A stretch of DNA of 64,000 bases from Lophius americanus (GCA_037951165.1 JBBDHG010000063.1:1171001-1235000), one strand, 5' to 3'. Shown: positions 24,601-37,900, counted from the first letter of the stretch. Notes: generated by a model not told the origin, from the letters alone. Numbers and translations are program-made.

Positions 24601-25939
24601 CTCACATAACAATCACTTTATAATGTACTATGTACTGTTGACCATTAGAGCTTTACCTTTGAGTATTTTAGAAACTTGTGTCTTAAACTTGTGTTAACTG
24701 TTTTTTAAAATCATAACATTGCACTGCTATTTTGTGGTTTCTTCGTATTAGGTACAGCATCGGTCTCGTCCCCACCAAACAGAACCTGTCGCTCACAGAG
24801 AAAGTCACAGCTTCTTCATTCTGCAGGTAAAACATCCACAAACACTGTTTCATGATGTCTGTGAATGCGATCGCGTATCAGTGATCGGTGTCCTGTGCCT
24901 TCAATGACCTGTTTGACTGCTTCAGGAGGAGACTTCCCTCCATCATGCTGAGTCTTCATATGGCTCAGAACCTGAAGACAGCCATCACCTTCATCGAACA
25001 GGGACGTATCCTTTATTAGTCAAAAACGTCTTGGCTGTTGTTTTTATTCTTGTAATCTTAATTCCATTGTTTTGTAATTGCACAAGAGTATTTGCTTGGT
25101 TTTGTCTACACCAAGGTTCAGTCATTTTTGCAGTAGTTTCCTTCACTCTGCCTCAGATGTACGTGTTGGCCCAGACATCGTCACAGACCCAGCATTTCTA
25201 GTCACAAGGTATTTTAAGTGTTTTTTGTTTTATCATCCGTCCGTTTCTTTTGCATCCCTCTATGTAAGATATCTTTCAAAAATAGTAATAATTAAATATA
25301 TCAATAATATTTTTTGAAATTTTATATTAGATAAGGGCTTATCATTTAACTGAAAATGTACCAAATTTAAAATTTAGAACCTGTTAATTACTTATTATTT
25401 ATTTTGTAGCAGACTACAACAACAGCTGCATTTTTTTCTCTGTTTACTTAGACAATCGCGCTCATAAAACGTGTAAGTCAGTCTTTTATCAGGTGGTCTG
25501 CAGAGGGCTTTTCAGATATAGCTACTTCTCCATCTGATGTTAAAGCGTCTCACATCTTAATCTCTCTTAAAAATACTACCATGTCCTGCTGCCTACCTGC
25601 CTACTGTACTACCTCCGCCTCTTAACAGTTTAATAATTTAGCTATTATTAAACTTTCAGAAATATGGAAGATTTTGTCACTTGGGTGGACTCATCAAAGA
25701 TCAAGCGACATGTCATGAATTATAATGAGGAGGTGAGTTTCATTCTCTCTTTCATTTTATCTAATAGAAACTGGAGTAAAAAGGCTATGATTGTTTTGCT
25801 TTTAAGCAATAGACCATCTTGTGTGCAGTCACACACATTCATATAACCTGGTTGTCATTATTCAGTCTTTGAACTGACCGTAATATACAAATGACATGCA
25901 TCTCTTCCACAGAGGGACGACTTTGATCTCATAGCTTAA
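21608..25939 (+). CDS. imp3: U3 small nucleolar ribonucleoprotein IMP3
   Basis: Nucleolar protein of the small-subunit processome. With MPP10 and IMP4 it promotes pairing of U3 snoRNA with pre-rRNA for 18S maturation. Exons are 21608..21744, 23123..23230, 24752..24826, 24926..25005, 25157..25208, 25660..25732 and 25913..25939. Phases agree throughout and give 183 aa (human 184, from memory). The N-terminus MVRKLKHHEQKLLKKVDF is diagnostic. The C-terminal half (RRRLPSIMLSLHMAQ, AITFIEQGHVRVG, VTDPAFLVTR) is the S4 RNA-binding domain, and the end EERDDFDLIA matches the family. It is tail-to-tail with sec22b. An AATAAA lies 132 bp after the stop. The seven-exon structure contrasts with the essentially intronless mammalian gene (from memory). 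Confidence 0.96.
23935..24060 (+). repeat. Dispersed repeat, copy 2 (in imp3 intron 2)
   Basis: Same family and orientation as 21206-21312: tatgaagggcagaagcgcag and following bases are shared, then the copies diverge. An extra A-rich stretch (about 24018-24032) separates the two conserved blocks in this copy. Confidence 0.7.
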
Positions 25940-26070
25940 GTACGCTGTCAGACATTCATTATTCGCACCAGTGAGCCGGAAATGGACCTGAAATCTACTC
26001 CTTTGTGGAGTGAATAACCACAGCACGGGGGTCATTGATGTGAATCCCATCATATTATGGGAAATAAGTA

Positions 26071-26076
26071 AATAAA
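26071..26076 (+). terminator. Probable imp3 poly(A) signal
   Basis: Canonical AATAAA 132 bp downstream of the imp3 stop codon on the same strand. Confidence 0.6.
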
Positions 26077-26581
26077 TGCTTTGAACTCAAATGTCTGAGT
26101 ATGGACAGAAGAACCACTCCTCCAGACTTCACACGGTGGAGGGAACAGTCACTCATTTCATTCATTTGAACTATCCGATTCTGAAGGTCACCCTCGTCTC
26201 CTTAAACCTGCTCAGTTACCAGATGTTTCTTCAGTTTTCCAGCAGAGCTACTCCACTGTCACAGAACCTTCCAGAGTTATGAAGGTGTGACTTCTACATG
26301 ACATCTTTTCTGTAAAATCTTTATACTAATGAAAACATCTGTTTGCTTCGCATGATCATTATCTGCTAATGGACTTTGGAAATGCACCATTCTGTTTATA
26401 TGGAAGATTGGCTTGTGTATTTCGTGGTGTAAGAGAATATCCAGCATTTCATGTTGACAGACCAAATCTGTTGAGAATTAACCTGCTCTACTTATAAATG
26501 TATGACTAATTCAGAAATTAATCAAAAATCAGAGGTGTATTTATATATCCCTTGACTGCTTATGGAAATACTGGTTTATTT

Positions 26582-26786
26582 AATCAGCTATAACATTATA
26601 ATCAGACAAGTTGGGATAAAATGAATCATCTTGCAACAATAACACCTCTCAGTTGTTCGGATCTATTAGGCAGCAAGTGAACATTTTGAGAATTTTGATA
26701 GGTCTTAGAAAGGGCCTTTGGCAGAGAGGGGAACCTACACATTAATAAGAAGGTAGGTTGTTTTAATGTTGTGGCTGATTGGTGTA
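26582..26786 (+). mobile_element. Tc1-like deletion derivative with both ends (MITE-like)
   Basis: The left end (aatcagctataacattataa) and right end (taatgttgtggctgattggt) are imperfect inverted repeats of each other, as in the Tc1 relics elsewhere in this window. The left subterminal part (tattaggcagcaagtgaac) and the right part (ggggaacctacac) join with the transposase deleted, leaving about 205 bp. Confidence 0.7.
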
Positions 26787-27058
26787 GGAAAACATGGAAA
26801 TGCTAGTTTATAAACATGGAAATGCTGGTTTATAAGTGTATGTACCATAAAGAAAATGACGGTCACTGGATGATATCAACATAATGCAAGGGTAAAATAC
26901 ATAAAACAACAAATGGATAAATATTTTCAATAAGACGTCAATGTAAACTTTGAACAATAAACATTTTTATCACATTAAGCCTTGTTACTGAACTCAAAGG
27001 AAACCCTGATACCAGTTTGTAAATGTAAATCAACACCCCTCACAGATATGTAGCCCAG

Positions 27059-27064
27059 TTTATT
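27059..27064 (-). terminator. Probable sec22b poly(A) signal
   Basis: TTTATT on the plus strand, i.e. AATAAA on the minus strand, 66 bp past the sec22b stop codon. Confidence 0.6.
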
Positions 27065-27129
27065 CTTTATACAATGAAGAGCTGGAAGAACTTGCTCCCT
27101 TTTATCCAAAGTCCTTATTGGTGAGTCCA

Positions 27130-30100
27130 TTAGAGCCACCAGAAACGCACGTAGATGACGAGTGTGATGAAGAACACTGCCACAGCAGCCACCTTTGCAT
27201 AGGTGGAGCGGGTGTTCAGGTATTTGGCATCACTGCGGTACTTCTTGGACATACTGGACAGATTGCTGGCCTTTGTGTCGAGAGCTAAAGGGAAATATGC
27301 CTTTAGTTTTAAAAAATAAAATGCAATCCAGTAATCACTGCCTATGAAATTTACAGTAATGTAAAAACACTAAATAAGTTTTTACAAAGATTGTAGTAAG
27401 AGCAACTTTTCATTTATGGTTTTCTTTGCTTTGAATATTATTTTAATGTCCATAGTTACCAGAAAGAGCTTCTCCTCTTAGCAGAACTTCCTCAATGTTT
27501 GCCACCATGATTCTCTGGACATCTTGTAGCTCTGTGTTGATACTTCCCAGATTTTTCCTGGCCCGGCTGTCAATGTATGTCTTCTTTGTTTTCTGGATGT
27601 ATGTGTCTGGAACAAAGTATGAATGATATACGATTTGTCAAGCATGGAGCTCTTAATGCAAAGGGTGAAAGACCCAGTGTTTCTTACGTGCACAACATCA
27701 AAAATAGTCTTACCAAACTCAATGAAAGTGTATGGCCTTGTCACTGTAGGTACTCGTCTTCCATAGCGGTCATGAAATTCACTGTGGAGGTCTTCAAGGT
27801 ATGCAAAAGCCAACTTTTTGGGAAGCGAAGCCTCGCAGAGGAACAGGAAACAGACACCCTGAGCTATTACATAGCTTGAAACAAGGGAGTTCAAAAATTT
27901 ACAAATCATTGACTTATAATGACTTTCAGGAGGCAACGTCATACCAGAAAAGGTTCTGAGAGCGCATACCTCCACCGAGGCACAACATTACCCTAGGTTA
28001 AAGAAAAAATCATGAAGATTTCACAGTTAATGTCCGGGTTGTTGCCAGCCTGTAAATCTACCGACAACTACAACAACCGCTCAGAGTATCTCTCAAATAT
28101 TCAGTGGTCGTATTCAGTGCCTTCCACTTCAGCTTCTCTGTTCAGCACACTGAGCCCCCAGCTCCACCCCCAAGGGAACATCAAAGGAACTGTCAAAACT
28201 GAGCCCCCAGCTTCCCTCACCAAAGAAACATCAAAGGAACAATGGCAGCAATAGCCACCTTGTGAAGTCAAACAAGCTTTTTATTTGATTTTAGATTCTG
28301 CAGAAGACAAATTGAATCACCTCTAGGATATGTAAACTTACATCTGAGTAAGAATCATGCAAATCCTACTCACAAAGAAACAGCAGTGAAAACATAATAT
28401 TTTCACCTTTGATGTTTAAGAATATACTCTTGATTGAACAACATACATTGTGCTTGTGGTAACTTACTGAAAGTTCATGTCCCCAGCCTCCAGGGTACAG
28501 CGGTCCGGACTCTGAGCATTCAGTTTCCGACACAACTGCTTTGCTTGGCTCTGGTACTGCTGGAGGTCTCTACCTGACTGGCAAACACCAACAAAACTGC
28601 CACATGTTATGTTTATTGAATAATTATTTTCAATGGGACCAATGAAAATGCCACCAGAAGATCTAAAGACATTCGATTTGAGGGTTTTAGCCACCGTCTG
28701 CACAAAAGTTGACCAATGACATTCTTAGTAGAAGGCAGCATCAACTACATAACACATTAAAGTGTTAAAGAATATCTGTATAAATAAAATAACTTTTTTT
28801 ATCTCGGCTGAGTTTAATAGTGTAAGTTAACAATACTAAATAGGCAAACAAGCCATAATGATGTTGCTTTACTCTGTTCTGCCTCAACCCAAAATGAATT
28901 CCACCTAATTATTTGATAAATTATCATTGGTCGTCAATTGCTCAAAAAATTCATTTTCCCTAGTGGCAAATCGTTCATTTCATCTGCATGTAACATCTTA
29001 CTGTTCACAGATATATGCAATCTTTTTGATTGACTCCATATCGGCATTATCTTTGGTACATAGTGGTGGCAGAGCCATGACTCTACTCTTTTCTACGACT
29101 ATAATAAAAAATACTTCTTCTCACAGTGTTATATGAAGTGAAAATATAATTCAGAATATGGACCAGTGCCTGGGTTTCAAGAAAAAGTTCTAAGATCTAC
29201 CCTGCACCACATTTCATCAAAATCACAACATTTGAGAGATATTTTAGATTTTCGAAATATGTGTGGACAAAGAAAGAAACCTGGGTGATGACATGTCTTC
29301 TGCAAAATCTCTTGTTGGTGTTGTAGAAACTAATATTATCTGTAACCTAACCTCAATCGAACACCTCCTAAATATTTGATATGTTTCAAACAGAAACAGA
29401 TACGGTTTTTTTATATGTAGATACATTTTATCACAACAATTTACTGTTTAAGGGAAATAGAAGTTATAATATCATTGAGAAACTGCTGCTACATAGATAA
29501 AGTAGTTTGTCGAGGTGGTCGTCGTAACCTCTGCAGAGTCCCCATTGGTCATAGAAGATTATTATTCTAGTTTCAATCTTTCTCCACCAACTAGAGTTGG
29601 AAGAGGTGACAAGATTGACCAAAAAGTTGTCATTGAATTTGGATCCAATTTAGTTGGAAGGTGGATTTTGGGAGTTGATCTAGTTTTGAGGCAAACCACA
29701 TACAGATTCTGGATTACTGGATATGGTTTTATTTGAGAAGTCAGACAATAATTGGCAACTATCAACGTTCCAAAAATCTGTATAATAGGATATGATTTAA
29801 ACATGTATTTCAGGGGTCAAGGTAGAGCAGCAGGTTAGCTGCGAATGGGTGGCAGACAACTGCCAACCATATGCCAGCTCAGTCACTCAACTGGACTCCC
29901 TTCCAAGAGTTATCTTTATAAAAACTGATCTGGATCCACGTTGTGGGAAACTATATTTTAGTTGATAAAGACGTGATTTCCATATTCTAGCATGAGCCAC
30001 GTCGGAAGAGAGTGACGTCTTAATGTTAACATACTTATATAATAATACATTTTAGGAATCTTAAAAATGTTCATTTTGCACAGGAATTTAGTTTATGAAA

Positions 30101-30551
30101 GCTTTTCACTTTTGGAATAGTCAACGTTGGAATATGTTTCGCTTCAGTACAGCAACCAAATCTACTTGGAATGTGCGTTCACTTTGACTGTTCTTTCGCA
30201 TTTTCTGTACATGAGGAAGTTTGTCATGATCTTAATCTTCATAATCTTCATAATGTTTGTTTTCGGTGACACACCTATGATTTAACAAAACCATGCTAGT
30301 CCGGATGCTACACTCCCATGGTGACTACAGCAAAGACAAAGCGCTTTCTAGTTTTGTGTAAGTTTGTAGGGGTTTGCTTTCATTTTATAGGAACGCCAGC
30401 AGCCATCAAACACAAGGTTTGTTTTGAATGGTTTGACGTGTGGAAGCTAGGCGGGTAAGCTAACTTTCATTCATACCTGATCATCCTCCTGTATGGACGC
30501 TGCGAGCGGCAGTCCGTCCACCAAACGAGCGATCATTGTTAGCGAAGTCAT
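27130..30551 (-). CDS. sec22b: Vesicle-trafficking protein SEC22B (R-SNARE)
   Basis: R-SNARE of the ER, intermediate compartment and cis-Golgi, needed for ER-Golgi transport with syntaxin-5, GOSR/BET1 or syntaxin-18 complexes. The exons (complement) are 30477..30551, 28468..28577, 27714..27874, 27460..27606 and 27130..27284, giving 215 aa, exactly the human length. Residues 1-120 form the longin domain (MTSLTMIARLVDGLPLAAS, GRDLQQYQSQAKQL, PKKLAFAYLEDLHSEF). The SNARE motif (NTELQDVQRIMVANIEEVLL, then RGEALSALDTKA) carries the central arginine. A C-terminal anchor (VAAVAVFFITLVIYVRFWWL) ends the protein. Start chosen by exact family match. The gene is divergent from the C1orf21 homologue. Teleosts often carry duplicate sec22b genes; which copy this is cannot be told. 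Confidence 0.96.
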
Positions 30552-31284
30552 GCTGATAGAAGTTTGCGATGAACGGAGTCAGTTATCAGCTTTGTCGTAA
30601 ACTTTAGAAACTTCGTATAAGGGTTTCTCTCCTTGTTACGTCATCAGTCGCGCCCCTAGTATAATTGGAAGTGTTCTGGCTCCGCCCATTTCAGCAAGGC
30701 TACATCGGTTGGTGACGTTTGTGGACTTGTGACAGACACATCCCACAATGCATTTCGAAAGAAAACAGTACTGAAGCGCAGCAGAAAGCTCTCAGCTGAT
30801 ATAATTTTTAAAACTTATTTTGTTTGTCTGGATAGAATTTAAAGATGGTGTAGGTTAGAATATATATGTTTACGCTACACATATGTAGTAGGCTTAACAA
30901 CGTACGAAGTATTTAAAAATATACTATACTGGTCTAGAATCCTTAAAGTCAGCTCAAGATATGTCTTTTTGATTTTTCTTTTACCATTATCTATTTATTT
31001 GCTTTTTTTGTGTGTTTTAGCTATTTAATATACAGGTATATTCAACTGTATTCATATGTACGTGGTATGTTGGAATTTACAAGAACTAAATTTCTTATTC
31101 ACTTCTAACCTCCTTGTTCATGCTTGATAAGTTTCCTAACCTCTTTCATTGCATTATAGTCAATGAAAGTCATGCAAGTAATCAAGACAAGAGATGAGGT
31201 TTGAGTTTCGTTCCTGTCTTGTGATTGTTGGTATTAACTGCATATTATATGTATGCAGTTTTGTATTATATATATATAATTATT

Positions 31285-31720
31285 TATTATAAGAGCTCCC
31301 TCCTCACTCACCAGTGTATCCATGGCAACTCACCCCCCAACCTAAAAGAACTACTCACCCCACTGACCTCAACACGATCCCTCCGTTCTACCAACTCATA
31401 CCGCCTCCTCCTTCCCCGGACTAAGCTCAGCACCATGGGTGATCGGGACTTCTGTTCTGCTGCCCATCGTCTGTGGAATGCCCTCCCTGACCATCTGAGG
31501 GCTCCACAGACGACTGACCCATTTAAAAAAAAAGGACTTAAAACTTTCCCTTTTAGCAGAACCTATATCTTTAATTAACATTGTTGCTTTTTTCAGGTTT
31601 TTATATAGTTATTTTATTTTTTATTGATGCTTTTATCTGCTTTTACTTTGTAGCACTTTGAGATTTGATCCAAAAGTAAAGTGCATTATAAATGAAATGT
31701 ATTATTATTATTATTATTAT
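31285..31720 (+). mobile_element. LINE 3' end (L2-like) with (TTA)n tail
   Basis: The open frame reads SLLTHQCIHGNSPPNLKELL, then RLLLPRTKLSTMGDRDFCSAA and RLWNALPDHLRAPQTTDPFKK, the typical C-terminal tail of fish L2/CR1-type reverse transcriptases. It is followed by a short 3' UTR (agcactttgagatttg... aaagtgcattataaat) and a run of ATT/TTA (31701-31720). This is a 5'-truncated insertion; the tail microsatellite is the usual 3' end of such elements. Confidence 0.8.
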
Positions 31721-32559
31721 ATGGCTTTTTGAGACAATATAACTTAGACTCCTAATCTGGGACCTCTCCTCAGACAAAGCGTAGAAAAGGATAAACCACA
31801 CTTTCAATTTACTTTGCATTGCAAGCATTGCCTAATACCCACGTTTGACGTAAATTCAGATACGAAATAAGTGTAAAAGGTTAGTTGAGTATTGGGCATT
31901 AGTTACTCACCTAAGAAAAGAGGGGAAACAATCAAATCTTACAAAGGAGCTGTATTTCTTTTCTACCTCTAATGAAATAACATATTTAGACTTGTCTATG
32001 TTATCTTCATTTGAATAATGTAATATTCATCTCTATTCTCATGCAACCACTGAAACTGTTAGGAACACCCCGTTCCGCAACTTTTTCTTGTTTATTTATT
32101 TATCTCGGTACTAAAAAAAAACGTTAAAAAACCCCAAACAACACGTTCCACGTTCAAAATTAAATTTTTTATGAACAGATTTTCCGTAAAATAAAACAAA
32201 GCAACTTCTGGGTATTTATAAAAAAGTGTTATAATATCAGGAATTCAAAGTGTTTTGGTTTAACTTAAGTGTTTATATTACTTATATTTTTGCTGTAAAC
32301 TTTATCGCAGAGGTAGTGAGCTGGACGGAAGTTGGTTGTGCGTGGAGAAAATAGGTCCGACTGGCAACTAATGAAATTCAACGTCACACTCAAATTTCCA
32401 TCCCGGGGAACGCTCGTGAACTCATGCAGAAAATGTATTGGATTTTATGTGTTTCGTAACTTAAGTAACACCATTTTGTAGATTGGTAAATACGATTAAA
32501 AACAGTTATTTGAGTAGCTTGCCTAATTTCGAACCAGTATGCATTACTCCATTCAATAG

Positions 32560-32717
32560 GCGGAGTGTGCGGCCCTGAGCAGACAGCTGGCAGACGGACT
32601 GACTGCATCTCTGCTGATGCTCTTGTTGAGCCGAGGTCTGCAGACGCGATCTGTCTGGGTCCTCCGTCTGGACTAGAAACAAGAGAAAGGACTCCCTGAC
32701 CATGGTCCACCCAGAAA
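32560..32717 (+). promoter_or_regulatory. Possible 5' non-coding exon of the C1orf21 homologue, with a uORF
   Basis: A GC-richer stretch ending in accatggtccacccagaaag and a GTAATT donor at 32718. The next acceptor on this strand that fits is the CCCCCAG at 34900, 51 bp before the C1orf21 start codon. Joining them makes a 13-codon upstream ORF starting at 32701 (MVHPER...) that stops before the main ATG. Inferred from splice-site pattern only. Confidence 0.35.
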
Positions 32718-34951
32718 GGTAATTTCGGTCGTTCATTTTTTGAATTTTTTGTTTGTTTTTTGGTTCAGTGTATGTGATGTCGTCTCTGCTCGTCCTGCTG
32801 GTGGTGGGATGGCTGCTCATTTCTCTTTTGTTATTATTTGTTTAATCTACGACGATCGATATTAATTACTGCTGATATTTAAAGTGAGTTTATTTCTGCA
32901 TGCTAAAATGATAAAATATTGTCTTTTGATGTTTCGTCCAATTGCATGAAACAACTCAGCGACCGATTTCAGTTTGTATCTGTTCTCTGTATTAATGCAC
33001 TAATTGTGCAGATAGTGTACATGATGTGTGCGCGGAGCAGCTGACTGCGCAGTTGTGCGATCAGTGCACTGAGGATCAATCAAACACCAGCCATTCTCAA
33101 CCGGTGGGCCGGGATCCGTAGATGGGCTTGAGCACACCATGGAATGGACCATTTAAGCAGTGGCACTGCCAAGTGGCTGGTTTATTATTATCACCAAAGT
33201 GGTAATGTTTCACCGGTGTTGGCTTGTTTGCCTTTAAGCATGAATACACAGCAACTACTGGAAAGATTTTCAGGAAACTTGGCAAAAAGGTTGGTCATTT
33301 GTCAGGGGAGGAACCCATTATATTTTGGGCTGGATGAGGATAAAGAGTCAGATTTAGAATTGTTTTTCCACTTTCATTCAACTGTGAGATAGAGCTTTTT
33401 CCCCCGCATAACTATTACCCGAACACACAACATACCTGATGGATTTAGATTAAATCTAGTAAGAGAGTGGGGCTTGCACAAATGAAGAATCCATAAAATG
33501 TTGGAGTGGATCCAGACAAAGACCAGGAAGGAATACTTTTCTCTTATTTATACTGCTAGATTGGACTTTTTAACTTTTTTTTTCAGTTACACTTTAACTA
33601 ATAGATGTAGTACCATGAAATTGGTGATGGGGTTGGGCATGTGACATGGAAGAAACTATCAGATTTCGTCGAGCCTCCAGATAATGGGACGGTCAAACAA
33701 ATGTAACCAATGGGATTCGCATTTTATGGGTAGATTTTTATAGTCATGGAGTCATATTATGAGGGTCCAACTATCATCAGACTGCTGCTCTTTTAGAATA
33801 ACATAATGGGAAAACTATCAACTGCATTGATAGATTCTACTACTCTGAATGATTAATAGTAATTCATATTGTAAAATAAAAAAAAAATGTAATCACATCT
33901 TCTCCACTGAAAAGCCCCATTTCCCCCACAAATATCAATTAAATCTGAAGGAACAACTTGACATATTCTACTGACAAACAAACACAATATTTGCTTCTTT
34001 CTTTGCCAAACCTTCCACCAAATTGCATAGACGTCGGTGGAGTAATTTTTGTTTAATCTGGTAACTAACGGACAAACTGACACTGATGACCAAATACTGT
34101 AACCTCCTTTACATAGGTAAAAATAATGCCTATCTTCAATGTTGACTTTTGAAAAGGAACAGAGAATGGCACCTGCAAAATCTCCTGAGCTTCTTTTGAT
34201 GGAGAAAATACGTACCTGAATACAGTTGATTTTGTATTCATATTGGCATGTTGTGAGCATGAGCTGAAAGCAGTGTGAATCGTGTTAGTCGGTTAGCCTC
34301 CTTAAATTTGTTGTCATGTATTTAGGAAGCTGGTGTGCAGAGATGTATTCAGAATCAGAATCAATCCCAATGTTATGTCAACCATATTACTGCTATAAGA
34401 GCGGTGATGGGGACACTTGTACTCGGTCACAGATTTATCCCCCCCCTGAGTGGCATCTTTAACAGCTTGAAAGGCATCATTGTTGGATGCAGCTGGCACT
34501 GCCATGCACACGATCTGATGCGACTCACAACGCTTCTCAACCGTCTATTGAGTGTTCTTTTCAAAGACATCATTCCTGGGTGGGACACAGCATGACTAAT
34601 TGATGATGAAAAAGAGAGGTTTCCTAGCAGGAATTGAAATTCCTTCTATTCTGAAGTGAAGATTAGTCTGCTTCCTTTCCTCAAAAAAGTTAGCTTGTTT
34701 GTTTTTGGCAAGGTAACTCATTTGCATATCTCTCATAAGGACATAAACTCCTCATATGATCAATACATTTATTAAGACGGTCTGTCTGGCCATCTTAATA
34801 AATGTTAAGACGGCCACCAAAATGATTTGGTCTTCCCTCACAAAATGATTTCTGATCGAATCATGGTTTTGCAATGTTACTCTCTTTTACTCGCCCCCAG
34901 ATGTGTCTATAATGTTCAGGAGTGAGGAGGAGAGCAGCTGAGGAGGAGAAG

Positions 34952-37900
34952 ATGGGGTGCACCTCTGCTAAACAAGTCTCTGCCGTACCCAATGGTGAGG
35001 AGAGCCAGAATAAAGCCTATAGCAACGGGGACCTCCTCTCTGGTCAGTATGTTTTCTCCTCATATTTTCCATGTATGTTTATGTTCAGTTGTTGTTCCAC
35101 TTTGTAACTCTCTTAATGTGTGAGGTGTTTGCTACTAGTCTTTCATATCCATTCACACATGTTATCCCCTGCTTGCAGGGATGTTAATTTGAGACAGAGT
35201 TTGCAATAATTGGATTTTTGTGTATGCTGTGCATGGATTTACAAATGCACCGCTCTGTTCTTTAGCAAATTTTCTTGGATAGTTTGTGCCATAAGAGAAG
35301 AACAACACATGTGATCAGCATCAACTGTAAATTGTGATCATGATTTAATCAGGAAAAAAGAGGAACAAAGACAATATACATAGACATAGATGAGTTATAC
35401 AACATTTAAACAGTCAGTCTGTACCCAATCGGCACTGCTTCATAGTAATCCTACTCCTTATGGACTGGCACAACCTCAGGATGTCATCCTGAGGGATTGT
35501 AGCTCACCTATCTGTCAGAGTTGCTGATGAGTCTCTGTAGGATGTACATGCTGTCATACTCGTTCACTCCAACAACCCCGGAGGTTTTCAGTGGGTTTAT
35601 GTCAGACCTCATAGCCAGCCAATTCAGGGCACTGATGTCATTCTCATTTCCCACACTGAACAATTATAGATGCCCCGGTGAAGGCATCTCATCACCATAG
35701 CAACAATGTAAGGTCATCAGTTTCAATGTCCATCATGCCGTAGACAGTGTCTTGTTATTACGGCGTGTACTGCACTATGATGGATGCCAGTATTCTTTGC
35801 TACTGTAACTGAGGTGCAACCGCCTCCAGCATGCCAATGATATAATCTTGATGGTGTCGACCCATCTGTGGCATTCTTAAGATATACATTTTTCAGGGTA
35901 GCTTTGAGAAGAGGGTAGTCGTTAGGAAACAGCAGGAGGAAGGCAAAGTGGCTATTTCTCCAAAAATAGCCAAAATAAGTCAAGCTTAGTCAAACTATTG
36001 TACACTTGTACAACCATTTTCAAATAGAGAGACTCTCCGGTTGGACCAAAAACTGAGTGGTGTGAGACCGTTGCACATGCAAGTTTAAAAAGAGCTATGG
36101 CTAACAACTTACGTTGGTTGCAGCAATTCAGTTATGGTAATTATTTGATCTTCAAATATATTATTTTAGTCTAAACTCCTAAGGTATTCGTTTTACTCTT
36201 GAATATACGCTGGAGAAGCTAGATCCTGTAATTTTTTTGCAATACAATTTACCAAATGTTCCCAGATAAGATGTGATCACATACCATCTTGCACTATACT
36301 GCGGGTATTCTCCAAAGTTGATTTTCCAGATATCATCTTAACTGGAATTCAAATGATTATGCTTAAGAAGAATGATATATCACAATAATTATAATATACT
36401 GTATAAATTGGGAAGAGTTGTGATGGTGGTGAGCTGGGATGGATCTTTGAACATGTGATAACAAATGCAAGGCAAATCATTAGCGCTTTAAGGAACAATA
36501 ATTTACTGCTTTATTACTTACAGTGCACAGCACAATGGAAACAGTTACTAATTGGGGTATATATTCCATAAATGGTGCAGCCATCATCGGTTAGATATGA
36601 GTATATATCTATGTAACTACGCAAACTAGTCTATGTTGGTTGTTAAAGTTGCTACAGATGAATATTATCTTTCTTTTATTTATCACATGTTACACAGTAC
36701 TTACATACAGTACTAGGTCGTGAAATTTACCTCTGCATTCAACCGTTCCCTGAAGGAGCAGTTGGCTGCCCTTGTGAAGCATCCTGGGAGCTGAGGTTTC
36801 AGGGTCTTGCTCAAAGAGCCACGGCATGTTGTTTCAGGAGCTGGGCTTGATCCTGGTCCCTCGGTTGGGGGACAACCGCTTTAGCTACTGAGCTAAAGCC
36901 GCCCGAAAGAAATAATCAATTCGCATTTTTAATTTATCAAATCTCCATCAGGCCATTGTTACAATGGTTGGTAAATCTATTAAGGTTCCTCTACATGCGT
37001 GGGAGTGAGATGGAGGCGGGGCTGTGCATCTATCAGAGAATAGATGGAGTGGCAGGGAAAAAAGGAGAATACTGGCTGACGGCTCATGCATTTGTCGCTT
37101 GCCAGCTATTGTTAAGAGCGGATTTAATCTGGAGGGGGAGAATACAAGCACGTAATTTCTTTACCAAGTGCTGAACTGTGAGAACTATTAACATGGAGAT
37201 TTGAGCCGATCGGAGCGTCTGTGAGCGAGTCGTCCACTGTGTGCCAGTCGCTGGCGTCTACTGTCGTGTTTTAATAAGAGGAGATGTGCTTCTCTCTGTC
37301 TCGCACCCTGCCACAGATGAATACAAGATGAAGGGAGTGGAGAAAATCAAGTACATCAGTGGAGAAGAGGGAGGAGTGGACGGCCGGGACAGCACTGTGT
37401 GTGACTCCATTATCCTCGTTGTGTTCTATTTCATCTGTAACGGAATATTTAGTGTATCAGGGCTACCGTTAATCTGTTTGTAGTGAAGACCGATATGTTA
37501 GAAAACTGTGCTATAGTTCATGTATTCAGCCACACCCTGCTGCATTCATCTGCATATTAATGACGAAAAATAAGATGCACTGATCAGCCATAATATCATA
37601 ACCTCTGAATATGGTGAAGTGTAGGTCTTCCTCTTGCCATTAAAACAGCTTTGACCCATTGGGGCATGGATTCCACAAGACTGCTGAAGGTGTGCTGTGG
37701 TATCTGGGCCCAAGATGTTAGCAGCAAATCCTTTTTCTCCTGTATTTTGCGAGGTGAAACTTCATGAGTCAGACTTTATAGTTATAGTGTTAGTTTTTAT
37801 TAGTTATAGTATACAAATCTCACTGTTGTTCAATTTGTTGAGATCTGTGTAGTTTGGAGGCCGGGATCAACACCTAGAACTCATTATTTTCATCAGCCCT

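Larger units (their letters stand above)
25940..27129. other. Spacer between convergent imp3 and sec22b
   Basis: Tail-to-tail 1.2-kb spacer containing the imp3 3' UTR, a short Tc1-like deletion derivative (26582-26786) and the sec22b 3' UTR. Otherwise AT-rich with no coding signal. Confidence 0.6.
30552..34951. other. Intergenic region between divergent sec22b and C1orf21 homologue
   Basis: This 4.4-kb region contains the sec22b promoter (around 30550-30720, with cgtcatcagtcgcgcccc), an L2-like LINE 3' end (31285-31720), a probable 5' non-coding exon of the downstream gene (about 32560-32717, ending in a GTAATT donor), and a degraded stretch beginning ttctcaaccggtgggccggg (33091 on) that resembles a hAT-type relic. 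Remaining sequence is AT-rich with no recognised coding exon. Confidence 0.5.

Noticed and set aside
27478..27975. Single 165-codon minus-strand open frame over sec22b
   Set aside because: It reads through an intron between sec22b exons 3 and 4 in the wrong frame for exon 4; the spliced model gives the exact family length.
31225..31578. 117-codon plus-strand open frame
   Set aside because: Its second half is the C-terminal tail of an L2-like LINE reverse transcriptase followed by a LINE 3' end and TTA tail; the first half is non-coding AT-rich DNA.
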